Assembly (NCBI GenBank): GCA_946807835.1
Contig: OX327683.1
Span: 14,327,001 to 14,391,000, forward strand
Direction of reading: 5' to 3'
DNA from: Ailanthus altissimus
Taxonomy: Eukaryota > Streptophyta > Magnoliopsida > Sapindales > Simaroubaceae
DNA: 64,000 bases
The position numbers and the translations under genes were made by a program. The notes under the pieces were generated by a model. It made no database searches. It had not been told where the DNA came from and saw nothing but the letters and a program-made list of their open reading frames with translations. This document shows positions 11,621 through 24,193 of the stretch, piece after piece. The stretch's first letter is position 1. Every line of letters begins with the position of its first letter.

Positions 11621-14600
11621 ATGAGAAAATCGCGTTGGCATTTTCATTTACTTCAACACATAATTGACATTTTCTCACAAGTAGTTATAGCTGATCATAA
11701 TTCATTGGATTATTTTCTTGTTAAAATGGATGATCTTTTCGGGTTGTTGGAAGGCAAGCTTAGAATTTCTATGACAGATTCAACAATGATGTGGATTGTG
11801 CACTATGCAATGGATAGAGCACATGGAAAGGTGAAATCCAAAGAAGGAGTCATTGAACGATTGAATGAGATATCGAAATTCTATGAACTGGCAGTGATTC
11901 AGCTAGAAGGGTGTATGAAATTTGTTCAGGAGGAGACTGACAACATAGTTCTTGAAAGCTCCCATGAAAAGATCCTGCAAGACTTGGTAGAGATTAGAGA
12001 CCACCTCAAGGACCGACTTCAGGATTCAGAGCTGGCTCTCCGGGCAAAAGATAGAGAGTTGAGGGAAAGATTTGAGAATGAGTTGAAGCTTAGGCAAGCA
12101 TTGGAAGTGAAAGAAAGAGAATTGGTTTCTCTGTATGCTAATCTTGAGCTTGAACGAAAGAAGAGCGAGGATGTCGCGGAGCTCACTTTGAGCAATCCTG
12201 GAAATGGGGATGAGGATAGAGACGGTGAGTTTTGTGAGCTGATGCATTCGGTTGATCAACAGGTATGGAATATAGAACATATTATTGGTGAAGAAAGGGA
12301 TAGAGGTATTGATCACGAAAAAATTGAGCAGATGGGTTATGATATTAATATTTTAAAAGAAACTTTGCATAGTGCTTTTGGGAAAATGCAGAATGCCATT
12401 TTCTTGTCTGAGTTGGGGCCACGAGAGCAGAAATGGAGGTGGACAATTGAGAAAGAAGCAATTTGTACACTGATTAATGGTTTTATGAAGGATTTTGAAG
12501 AGAATTTTGAGATGGAATTGAGGAAGCAAGAGAAGCAAGTTTTCATTGGGTTGAGTGAGCATTTGACAGATCTGATGAAAGAGGTTACATGCTTGCATAA
12601 TGAACTTGAGTATCTTATTAATCAGAATGATTCTCAACGTAAAGCTGCCAAAGTCCATAAGCATTTAGTATCTGTAGCCAAACCTATTCTTCAGAGCAAG
12701 ATCCCTCCAATGGCAGAAAGATCTTTATCAGAAGGCGATAGTTGTGCTGATTCTAATACCTTTTCCTCGAAGGTTGAAGGAGTAGAAGAAAATAAGCTAC
12801 ATTTGGATGAACCAGAAGAAGAGGGGGATCATTCTGTTTCTAAGATTATAAAGAATCACGAGTCCATTATCCGGAGAAAAAGTGAAGAGCTAAATTGGCT
12901 GAAGAAAGAAATGCTTCCCAAAAAAGGGCATTTAACCTACAGGAGAAGAAAGGATCTTGTTAGCCTGAAAAGAAGCATCGAAGAAGTTATTGTAAGATTG
13001 GACAAATTGATTAACTGCAATGCTAGTCTAGCTGAGACTTATGGAGAATATGGAGGTGATCCGGCGAATGATATTTCTGCAGCAAAAATGATATCAGAAT
13101 CTGATACGAAAAATGAAGAGAACTGGGGCAATGACAGTTTGGAAGATGTCTGGAAGAAAATGAATAAGACATCGGTCTCTAACATTGTAAATGAAGAACT
13201 ACAAAATGAAATAAGGATGTTGAAAGAGGATGTAGAAAGTATGAAGATTGAAGCTCAGATGAGAGAAGAAATATATTATACTGTGTGCAGTGAGGCAGTT
13301 AAGGAGCTTAGCTCTTCTCGTGTGTGGGAATTAGAACATTTTCAAGATGTGTGTTCTTTAGGGGCAGATGTATGCTCAGTCTTCTATCGGGAAATGCAAA
13401 AGGAATGGAATGAGGATATTGAAAGGTATAGCACTGAAAGGCTTATGAGGGAAGAGATTTCTTGGGTTGTCTTTGATGAGACCATTAAAGATATTTTGAG
13501 CACTGCCAATTATATAATAAGCAAAATCCAAGAGGTTAAAGTTCCCGACAATTTTATGCATGGTTCCTCATTCAGTGAGGAGTCACTTGAAATTGCAGAA
13601 TATTTGGTGAAGGAGAATGTTTATACGGTTTTCTTCAGGGAAACTATTGATGAGTGGAAGAAAGAGATAGATGCTTGTAACATTGAGAATCTCTTTAGAC
13701 AGGAGATATATCAGTTTGTCCTTTCTGAGGCAATGAAAGACACTTGCACAAGTTTAATGGAAGCAGAAGCCCTGAAACAACACAAAACCTCCGCTGACAA
13801 AATGGATGGAGACCTTGAGGCTAGTGTAGAAGATAACTTGATTGAAAAACTGAATATGCTATTGAAGTGTTTCGAAGAGGAGGAAGATCCGATGCGAAGT
13901 ACAAGTTCCGACGTAAATGAACACAATGCAGACCCTGACCTGGTGGGTTTGGAACATGAAGAGCGTAATGAGCAAGAGATCTTTCAAGAATCAATGAATG
14001 AGGAAAAATCCACCTTTACTTCACTCAGGTGCAAACTCGAGAAAGCTCTAGAGCAGTTGGCTATGAGTAAGACAATAATGAGTAAGTTGGGAACTAGTTT
14101 AGGCAGAGCAGATGGTGACCAACAAAGGGGTCATGATCAGACGACTCCTGAAGAAATTGTGCATGACAGAAAGTCCTTCATTTGCCAAGAAGGTGCCAAA
14201 GTGATTCATAGAAACCAATCTGATTCCGTGGTTATACTTGTACATGAATTTTCACAATTATTTGAAAATTTTGGGCTCCGAGCACATGAAAAAGTAGTAA
14301 ACAATGATTTGAGGTACTTCAATTACATCTGCATGCAGTTTTTCACCAATGATTAACTCTAGTCTTATTTCTGAACATTGGTTATAGCCATTTCTTTTCT
14401 GGAAAGTTGATCAGCAATACAGTTGATGGTGGTAGAAGCCTCTATTTATTTATTTGATTTTACAAGGCTTATATTCCGTCATAATTAATAATTGCTGAAT
14501 CCAAGAAAAAGTTGAGTCCTAATACTTTCTCAGATATCGACATGATTGCTCTCGACTAAGAGGACTGCTGTGCTACTTTCATACAGGTTGGAAGAGGTGA

Positions 14601-15184
14601 AGCATCAATTTGATTTACTTGTTGAGCTTGTCACCTCAGTACAGAAAAGGGAATTGGTCTATAGGACAGCATTTATCAGAAGAAGCCAGAATCTCCAGAA
14701 GGCTGAAAATGAGGTTCTGAACCAAAATTGTGTTTTTTTCTCATTAATGTTTAGTTAGGATAAACAAACAGAGTTTGATTTTGAAATGTCAATAATATAT
14801 TCCAAGTATCTTTATGGCAAGTTTCATTACATTTAATTTTTTATTCAGATTTATTTTTTGGGCTTGATTTGTAGGTGGATATGCTGGGTGATCAGGTGGA
14901 TGTACTCTTGGGCCTACTTGAGAAGATATACATGACACTACATAAATATTCACCAGTATTGCAACAGCATTTTGAGGTGAGCAATGATATATTTTTCTCA
15001 AAATTTTTCACAATTCTGATGTGATGCAACTATATATCCACTTCACATCTTACATTATATGCTTGTATGTAATACTTGCCATTTCTTTATCTTGTAGTTT
15101 GTGGTTTTAATTCTGCAGGTCTCAGAAATACTGAAGTTCATTCAGAAAGAACTAATTGGAGAAGTTCATTCTTCCAGCAAGTAA
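11621..15184 (+). CDS. WPP domain-associated protein-like long coiled-coil protein
   Basis: Four exons can be read: 11621-14313, 14587-14713, 14875-14976 and 15119-15184, with GT-AG introns. They join in frame to 995 residues. An internal ATG at 11726 (MDDLFGLLEGKLRIS) may be the true start, giving 960 residues. The protein is charged, Glu/Lys-rich and largely coiled-coil. Family signals are STMMWIVHYAMD near residues 53-64, EQKWRWTIEKEAI about residue 270, and the block LEEVKHQFDLLVELV (exon 2), LLGLLEKIYMTLHKYSPVLQ (exon 3), SEILKFIQKELIGE (exon 4) at the C terminus. This C-terminal block is characteristic of tomato WAP and its Arabidopsis homologue. Known members bind WPP-domain nuclear-envelope/Golgi proteins; that role is inferred here. 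No frame break is seen, so it is probably functional. It is the only intact-looking host gene in the window. Confidence 0.78.
14314..14586 (+). other. Intron 1 of the WPP-associated-like gene
   Basis: The donor follows GATTTGAG and reads GTACTT; the acceptor reads ...CATACAG. Splicing joins the codons for D-L-R and L-E-E without a frame change. Reading through instead gives a stop at 14354-14356, so an unspliced model would lose the conserved C terminus. Confidence 0.75.
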
Positions 15185-15730
15185 AAGGATTAAGCCATTT
15201 TATCCCCAATTTTGTTTCTTGTACGACAAGATTTATGAACAAATGCCGGTCATGCATGCACATGTAAAACGCTTCTAAGACAATGTTCTAGCTGATATTG
15301 TTGTAAGATTTTGGCGAGAGATAAGATGATCGAGCATGTCATCGTATGGGAAGGCATTGGGAATACAACTTAACACCATCTAGAAACTGTGCTTATAGGG
15401 CAGAAGAATGAATATTCATCTGTTTGGAACTATAGTGACATTCCTGATACATTGTGACGTTTCACAGAGACATTGGTTTTATGGGCTAGTAATGTGGATT
15501 TTCTCATTAGAGGGTTTCTTTTTGTCAACACTGGGCTGATAGAGTAATTTCGGAATTGGAATCCAAATGGTAAATCCAATACTTTTTATTATATTAACCT
15601 TTTTGTGTGCATCTATATGTCAATGACAAAACAAAAGAAGCTTTGTAATTATCATTATCTTGTCATTGGCCAAAAATCCAGTGTAACATTTGCAATTTGG
15701 ACATGATCAGTGCTATAAAATCAATCAACA
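15185..15730 (+). other. 3' UTR and intergenic sequence
   Basis: The sequence after the stop codon at 15182-15184 has no open frame of note and no repeat signature. It probably contains the 3' UTR of the WPP-associated-like gene, followed by the short upstream region of the PDI-like pseudogene starting at 15731. Confidence 0.5.
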
Positions 15731-16024
15731 ATGCCAACTACAGCAAAAGCTCTTCTCTTTTTGCTCATTACAATAAGTTTTCTTCTTTTTCATTCTTCTT
15801 TGGCTTTCACCTTTCTGTCTTTACAAAATATATAATGCTGGAGGCTATGTACTATGTGTTTCATTGTTCAACAAGACACTTCCTCCATGTTTCCCAGAAA
15901 CACTGTTAGAACTTTCAGGTTCTTACAACAGTTTCAATGATCACAACAATTATAACTTGCCTCCAATCATCAATGAAAAAGACGTATCAGAGAAGAATTT
16001 TTAGTCATATTGTCGCCAGGAATA

Positions 16025-17447
16025 TGTTGGAAGTAAATAAAAAAAATTTGTTTAATAAAATAAATGCAATGGAAGTCGGATCATTTTATTCATAATTACA
16101 TGGATAGAGATAGAAAATTACATCAATTTTTTATTATGACAAATTTTGAGTTGACTGGATGCAATATTCTCATTAATCTCAATCTTCAAACTCAATACGT
16201 ATGGGTATGTGAATCTTTCCTTAATTTCTAAAATCATTTATACCCAAATCTAAAAAAATGGTAATAACTAAATTCTTTTTCCACGTAAGAATACGTAAAA
16301 AAAATTTTCTAGTTATAGTTATGGTAATGTTTACTACTTCATACCTTCAATATATATATGAATCTCCCTTAAGTATTTAGAATTAGATTAGGATTAAAAA
16401 ATTTGATTTTGATTAGGATTTGAGCTAGTAGAGTATAAGAATTGCAAAACCTATGGGCTTCTTAGCTTCAACTTAAAAAGTCTAGTGCTTATTATCTCAT
16501 AATATATTAATTCTTCTAAGTTAACCCCAAGTTATTCTATTAAAAGCCAATGACTGTACCCTATTAACCCATGTTATTAAGTAAAAGCTCATTTAATTAA
16601 AACTTTTTTTAATTAAATTGAGTTTAGTCGTTAGACTAATAATAATCACTTAATTGACCATCTGATTGATGTCCATAATTAAAGTTAGGTCATAGAAAAA
16701 TGTCTTGCTTCTTTAATTATTTATTTGCCTATAAGTAACTGAATGCTCTAATGATCACTTTTAGTATGTCATATTAGTAAATAAATTTACAAATAAATAT
16801 TATTATTCAAAAAATAATTTGTTGAATAAACTATGGCCACAGATTCTAATGATCAAGTACTGCAAACAGCTTAGGTGGACATTAATTATTAAATTCTATC
16901 TTGCAAATATCTGTTCCTATGACCCATGAAATTATTTCTCTAAGCTATCGAGATTTTGACTGTTTATATGAATCTCACTCCATGATAACTCAAAAGATAC
17001 AAAGCATAAATGTAAGTACATTACCTGCTCAGGATTAAGATCAATCAAGTTTGTTAAAGCTTTTATAAATTAAGATCTACGACATTTAGTTAAGCAAATC
17101 GAAATTCACAGTAATCTTGTTCAATATAACATATACACTAGTTTTTCTACTCGAAGTCTCTACTTCGATGATCAAGGCAAATTATTCATATAAAAAGCAG
17201 AAAAACTACAATCTTACATAATGAAATGCCCTTTTCATTAATGGTTGTAAATTAGATTTAATTTATAAAGAACTTATGATCTATACTCTCTGTATTAGCA
17301 TCATATGCCTAATACATAGATCATATACTTTATAAATATGAGCTTATCAATGTATGCTCAATTATATGTATGAATAAATTTTTATTAATAAAATAAAATA
17401 TTATTTCACATGCTTTAAAGGCATAAAATAATATTCCATGTCTAACA
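16025..17447 (-). repeat. Left LTR (3' LTR in element sense) of the copia element
   Basis: The 1423-bp repeat is bounded by TGTTGG...CTAACA and matches 23013-24193 plus 33122-33358 along its length. Just inside it, at 17448-17460, the plus strand reads ACCTCCCACTTAT, the complement of a purine-rich tract (AAGTGGGAGG). This is the expected polypurine tract for plus-strand DNA synthesis. Confidence 0.85.
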
Positions 17448-17549
17448 ACCTCCCACTTATCTTAAAGCATGTCGAGTAACTATTGAACCCCTATATTATT
17501 CATATTAGTTTTAAAAAACTCTTAGCTAGCAATGATTTAGGTGAATGGA

Positions 17550-20500
17550 TCCACTAGATTATCGCTTACGCAATCTTAGATACCATGACCTCACCATTTT
17601 GCATAAATCTCCCTTACCAAATATTATTTTCTCTCAATGTGTTTTTCTTCTTTTTTGTGGTATTAGGTTCCTTAGACTGTGTTACTGCCCTACTATTGTC
17701 TTAATAAAGAATAACATGCATTTAAGTACTAGGTACCACCTCAAGCTCCATAAAGAACTCGTGGAGCCATACAGCCTCTTTTGCAGCTTCTGATGCAGCT
17801 ACATATTCAACTTCCATGGTAGAGTCTGTGATGCATGATTGCTTTACACTCTTTCAACTTACAGCCCCACCAACTAAAGTAAACACATATCCTGAGGTAG
17901 ATCTCTGGGCATCTATGGTAGGGTCTACGATGTATGATTGTTTTGCACTCCTCTAACTTATAGCCCCACCACCTAAAGTAAACACATATCCTGAGGTAGA
18001 TCTTCGAGCATCTTATGTTATTAGAATTCTAAATCTATATACCCAATAGATATAAGATCCTCACTGGAATATACAAGTATATAATCTTTTGTTTTTCGAA
18101 GGTACTTGGATAAATGCTTTACTGTAATCCAGTGTTCTAGTCTTGGATTAGATTGATATCTACTAATCATTCAAATTACATAACAAATATCTAGTCTAGT
18201 ACATAGCATTGCATAAATAAGACTTTCCACTGCTAATGCATAAGGAATACTTCTAATGCAATCTATCTCTTCAGTTGTCTTAAAAACTAATACTTAGATA
18301 AATCAATTCCATATCTAAAGGGAAACAATCTCTTTTAGAATTATGCATGGCAAACTTGATCAGAATTTTGTTCCATTAATACTTTGGGATAAGCCTAACA
18401 TCTTTAACTTGAGATCTCTTAATACTTTGATCCCAATGATGCTACTAGCTTATTCTAGATCATTCAAATCAAAATAGTTAGATAACTATTTTTTATCTGA
18501 TAATAACACTCCTACATTATTTTTATGAGTAGTATTTTATCTAAATATAGGACTAGAATTACCATCAACCGCCTATTTATCTTTTTATAAACATAATGTT
18601 CATTAAAATTTTAATCAAAACTAAATGATTTGATTACTCGACCAAATCTGATGTTCCATGATCTAGATACTTGTTTAAGCCCATAGATATATTTTTGCAA
18701 TTTACAAATTATATGCTCTTGACTTGTAGCTATAAAACCATCTGGTTATATCATATAGATACTTTCTTCAAGATTGTCATTAAAAAAAGCAGTCTTGACT
18801 TCTATTTTTCAAATCTCATAATCAAAATTTACGACAATGGATAAGAGAATTCTAATAGAGTTAAGTATAGCTACTGACGAAAAGGTCTCCTCATAATCAA
18901 TACCTTCTTTCTGAGTGTATCCTTTAACAACAAGGTTAACTTTGAAGGTTTTCACCTTCCGTCTATCCTTCTCTTTCTCTTGTTGACATATTTACACCCT
19001 ATAAGTTTTATCCCTTCAGGTTTTTCTACAAGCTCACAAACTTTATTGGAGTACATGAAATTCATTTCTAATTTCATAGCTATATGCCAATGGTCTGCAT
19101 CTTTATCAATAATTGCTCCATTATACTTAGTGGGATCTAGTTTATACTCATTAGAGACTACCTGAAATGACTCTTCAATTAACATTTACCTAGTTGGACA
19201 TCTAATAATCCTCTCACTATAACAAAGTACCAGTGATTGTTGTTCTACAACTGGCTCTAGTTGGTTATTATGATATGGATTAGAAATGAACTTATTGACT
19301 CTATCAGACACATTATTAGAGTTCCCAGATAACTCATTAAGAACTATATTACTCCTAGTCTTGAAGTTTCTCATATAGTCTTTTTTTTAAAAGATTACAG
19401 TAGTACTAACTAATATTTTCTTATCTTGAGAACTATAAAAAAGACTTCTTCTTATTCTTTTTGGATAGCCAACAAACAGACAAACTTCTGACTTAGATTC
19501 TAACTTGTTTGTCTTCCCTTTTAGCACATAAGTTTGACAACCTCATATATATATGTGTATGTGTGTGTGACATAAACTTAGTTTATGCCATATCCACATT
19601 TCTAAAGGTATTTTAGGGACTGACTTAGATAGAATTAAGTTAAGAAAATACATGGTTGTTTATAAGGCATAAACCTAGAACGAGATGGGTAAAGTTGAAT
19701 AACTCATCATTGACCTCACTATTTCAAGAAGAGTTTTATTTCTCTTTGCTACTACACCATTTTACTGGGATAACTCTCGTGCAATCAACTAGGATAATAT
19801 CTCATTGTCTGACAAATAGGTCCTGAACTCACTATAAAGGTATATGCCACATTGATCATATCAAAGTGCCTTTATGTATTTTTCTAATTGCCTTTTCATT
19901 TCTGCCTAAAACTCTTTGAATTTATCAAACGCCTCAGATTTATGGTGCATTAGGTACATATAATGGAATCCAAAATAATCATCAATAAAAGTGATGAAAT
20001 ATTTATAATCTTCTCTAGTTTGTGTGCTCATAAGTCGACATACGTCAAAGTACACTAATTTTAACGTTTCAATGGCTCTATTACCTTTAGTATTAAAGGG
20101 TCTTCTAGTCATTTAACTTCTACACAGGATTTGCAAATTGGTAATGGTTCAATATCTAATGAACTCAAATGTCTATCTTTGACCAATCTTTGGATCCTAT
20201 CTAGACTAATATGACCAAGACATAGATGCCATAGATATGTTTGATTAGTGAGAGTCATTTTACTCCTCTTATGGTGATTAGATTTATTATTCAATTTTGT
20301 GTCATGCAGTGAGTTAATTTTAGGATATATGCAATTTAAATTGTTAGCTAGTATACCAGAATATATAAACGACTTATTTCTTTTGATCACCATAGTTGAG
20401 TCAAAAATAACAGAATAACCAAATTTATTCAAATAACTAACTGAAATCAAATTGTGTTTGAGTTCCGGTACTAACAAACAATCCTCAAATACTAAAGTCC

Positions 20501-20700
20501 CAAAATTATCAAAATAAAGTTGAACAATTCCTATTGCCTTGACTACAATAATTGTGTCATTTCCTAGTTTAAGATTGATCTCTCATTCATTGAGTAATTT
20601 AGTTTCCTGAAACCCTTGCAACGAATTACAAATATAATTAGTGATTTCAGAATCTATTGTCTAGGAATCTGTAGAGTCAACCACTAAATATGTCTCATTG
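17550..20700 (-). pseudogene. Ty1/copia pol (protease, integrase, RT, RNase H), decayed
   Basis: The minus strand shows, in order: a protease remnant with DSTDS...IDSEITNYICNS near 20680-20620 (DSG changed to DSE); the GAG_pre-integrase block TYLWHLCLGHISLDRIQRLV near 20240-20180; the integrase core EDYKYFITFIDDYFGFHYMY with KSEAFDKFKEF near 20035-19905; the RT start EMNFMYSNKVCELVEKPEGI with GCKYVNKRKR near 19070-18965; RT GLKQVSRSW near 18640-18600; and RNase H toward 17550. The RT catalytic YVDD is replaced by YLDK. Many stops and frameshifts. A 98-bp tandem duplication lies at 17816-18011 in the RNase H region. Confidence 0.8.
17816..18011. repeat. 98-bp tandem duplication in copia RNase H region
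   Basis: ATGGTAGAGTCTGTGATG at 17816 recurs as ATGGTAGGGTCTACGATG at 17914, and the two copies stay aligned through GAGGTAGATCT. The copies have diverged by about 10 percent, so the duplication is not recent. Confidence 0.8.
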
Positions 20701-20739
20701 AAAATAATATTGCAAGAAGGTAAAAGTGTCCTTTTAGCT

Positions 20740-22990
20740 ATTGAAAACTTAATTAAATGACAATTTCTCTTTCAATGCCCTTTAATGCCACATTGAAAAA
20801 CCCTTTCCTTTGAGCCTTACTACCTTTTTATGAATTTGCACAAATCCTGAATTATATACTTTCTTTGGCTTGTTCTTCTTCTTCTACTACTCTTTCCTTT
20901 AGGATTGAGATCAAAAGATGAAAATTGGCCCCTAGTTAAGTGACTATTGTAAGCATCTATTTTATCTTGGGGTGCATTTTCATTAGGTATTTGTAGGCAT
21001 TTATCAGTCAAGATATATTTGTGCCTTTTAGCAGTGAGTTCAATATCTAAGTTCCTTTCTCAATCTACATAATTATTTTTGATTAACTTGTTTTGATTAA
21101 TGATGGATGCTAGTGGGATGAATGAAGACATAACTCTGAAAAATAAATTTATACACGAGCATACATTATCTAATAGTATGTGTAACTTTTGCATGAATGC
21201 GTGAAATGCATTTATGTAGAACTCTTTAACTATATTATGCATCGGTAGTCCAATTTTTATTCAAAATACTCCTCCGTAACGTAGTCGTATCCGTCATGAA
21301 TTAGACTAATATCATACTAATTTATAATTATTATCTAGATATCTTATATCAACTAATAATAAACTATCGATTCTTTAGTTCTTAGATTTAATTGACAAGA
21401 ATTCTGTAGGGAGGATATCAATCAACTTAAGTTGAGTGCATAACTATTATTTTAATCTTTTATATTTTCTAATTAAAAAAGCCACCGTAGGGTGGTCAAT
21501 TTTGCATAAGTCCTATATTGGATCTTATCCTTTAAGGAAGTCCTATTTAGTAACCAGTTCTAATTAATACCCTTCGTAGGGAACTCACAAGGTTTAAAAT
21601 AAGACATTAATCAGCCTTACTATATGACTAATAATAAAGGCTGTGGGCTTTATGCCTAAAGCCCTCTCTCACTCAATATTTAAATATTTAGAGTTTTTAA
21701 TTTTAATATACCAATTAATTTATAAAATGACATTCTACTTATTAATATCTAATGTTTTAAATCATAAAATAATTAATAAGGTCACGTCAAATAATAAATT
21801 AATATATATTAAAATAATGACAATAATCTTATCATAATCTCATTAGAACATTAATGTCATACAAAATTATATATTTTATGCATAGACATGTGAATGTGGC
21901 TCCCTTAATCTATATGACATGTTATTCATCCAATTAATTAATAAGTAAATAAATACTCATGATTCATGACTTTTCCTAGAAAGAAAAACATTAAAATTAA
22001 GCCTAAATTATTCAAAGTCTTCCTTAAAGTTAACTTAGGTTCTTCCATAATGTTATCTCTTCTTACTTGTCTCCTTTTATGGGCTTAGATTTTGTGCCTT
22101 TTAATTTTCTTTGGTCCATTTATTTTTAAAAATAAATTGGGCATATTTTAAACTTAAAATGTTTTTGGGCCTTCTTAAAAAAATTTAAATAAAAAATATT
22201 TTTACACCCGATAATTTTAATAAAATAGCCAAAATAAAATTTTATAAAATTGAACCAAAATTAAAAGAAATTTGGACTAACCTTAAATTTGTAAATACCT
22301 AAAATTAGTTCAAAAATAAATTTGGGTCAAATTTGGGACCTATTTACTAATATTTAAAAGTTTCTTAACCAAACTATGATTATCCAATACTTGGAGGGGG
22401 CTAAGTGAAAATAAAAATTCTGTTAGGGCCTATTTGGATAATTTACAAACTTAACAATATCAATTTGTAATATATGCAAACTTGGATAGGCCAAAACAAA
22501 ATTAATTAAATAAAAAGGGGCCCAAGAGATAATTTTAGTAAAATCCTAATTCCGCATCTTCTTTTTCTATGCCACTCGCAGCCCGTTATTTCCTTTTCCT
22601 TCTTTTTTTTTTTTGAGTTTTACATGTTTCTTCTATTTTTTTTATTCTTCCTTTTTTTTTGTTTACATTAAAAAAAATAAAACATAAAACTTATATATTC
22701 TTTAGATTACAAACAAAAAAAATAAATTAAACCATTTATTTGACTTACAAAAAATTTATAAAAAAAATTTAAATAATCACCAAGAATTAATTAAGAGATG
22801 AATTGTGATATTATTCCATACCCTCTCTTATTACAATCCCAAGGAAAAATATAACCAAATATCTAGTCATGAATTATTAGACATAATCATTTATTATAGA
22901 ATTAATAAAAATAATAAATATAGATTAAATATGCAATTGGTGCCACAATAAACAATTGTTACTACACATAAAAATAAATTATAATATGAA
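20740..22990 (-). pseudogene. Ty1/copia gag remnant and leader
   Basis: The minus strand near 20810-20750 reads QCGIKGH.KRNC, a CCHC zinc knuckle (one Trp codon now a stop). The rest of gag toward 21900 is too broken to define. 21900-22990 is AT-rich leader with poly-T and poly-A tracts. It ends at a PBS-like TGGCATTAGAGCC (minus strand, 22998-23010), a decayed form of the initiator-Met tRNA site TGGTATCAGAGC. Confidence 0.6.
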
Positions 22991-23012
22991 ACAGGATGGC
23001 TCTAATGCCAAT

Positions 23013-24193
23013 TATTGAAGTAAATAAAAATTTCTCTGTTTAATAAAATAAACGTAGCAGAAACCAAATCGTCTTGTTCATAATTATATGTATAGGGATA
23101 GAAGATTACCTTAATTTCTCGCTATGGTAAATCTTGAGTTGACTGGCTATAATTTTCTCTAATATTTTCAATCTTCAAACTTAACGCATGTGGGCATGTG
23201 GATCTTTTCTTAATCTTTAAAATCACTAATACCCAAATCTGAAAGAAGGGTAATAACCAAATTTTTTTTCTTCATATAAGACTACGTAAAAAAAAAAAAT
23301 TATGGTTATAGTTATTATTGTTTACTACTTCATACCTCCGATATATATAAGAATCTCCCTTGAGTTTTTAAAATTAAATTAGGATTAGAAAATTTGATTT
23401 TGATTAGGATTTTAGCTAGTAGAGGAATTGCAAAGCCCATAGGCTTCTTAGCTCTAACTTAAAAGGCTCAATCCTTATTATCTCATAATATATCAATTCT
23501 TCTAAGCAACCCCAAGCTATTCCACTAAAAGCTATGGGTTGTACTCTAGTCACTCATGTTATTAAGTCAAAGCTCATTTAATTAAAAAGAGTTTTAATTA
23601 AATTGAATTTAGTCTTTAGACTAATAATAACCACTTAATTGAATCTCTGAATGATATCCATAATTAAAGTTAGGCCATGAAAAAATGTCTTGCTTCTTTA
23701 ATTATTTATTTGCCCATAAGTTACTGAATGCTCTAATGATCACTTTTAGTATGTCATATTAATAAATAAATTTATAAATAAATATTATTATTCAATAAAT
23801 AATTTGTTGAATAAACTATGGCCACAGATTCTAATGATCAAGTACTATAAATAGCTTATGTGAACATTATTTATTAGATTCTATCTTACAAATATATGTT
23901 CGTATGACCCATGAAATTATATCTTCAAGCTATCGAAGTTTTGACCGTTTATATGAATCTCACTTCGTGATAACTAAAGAGATACAATGCATAATTGTAA
24001 GTTCATTACCTGCTTAGGATTAAGATCAATCAAGCTTATTAAAACTTTTGTAAATTAATATCTATGACATTTAGTTAACCAAATCGAAATTTACAGTAAT
24101 CTCATTCAATGTAACATATACAATAGTTTTTCTACTTGAAGTCTCTACTTTGATTATCAAGGCAAATCATTCACTATAAGAAGCAGAAAAACT
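23013..24193 (-). repeat. Right LTR of the copia element, outer left part
   Basis: This is the portion of the 5' LTR left of the Tekay-like solo LTR; the rest is at 33122-33358. It begins TATTGAAGTAAAT, aligning to TGTTGGAAGTAAAT at 16025, so its terminal base pairs have mutated. The two LTR copies can be followed block by block, for example CTATGGCCACAGATTCTAAT in both. Confidence 0.8.
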
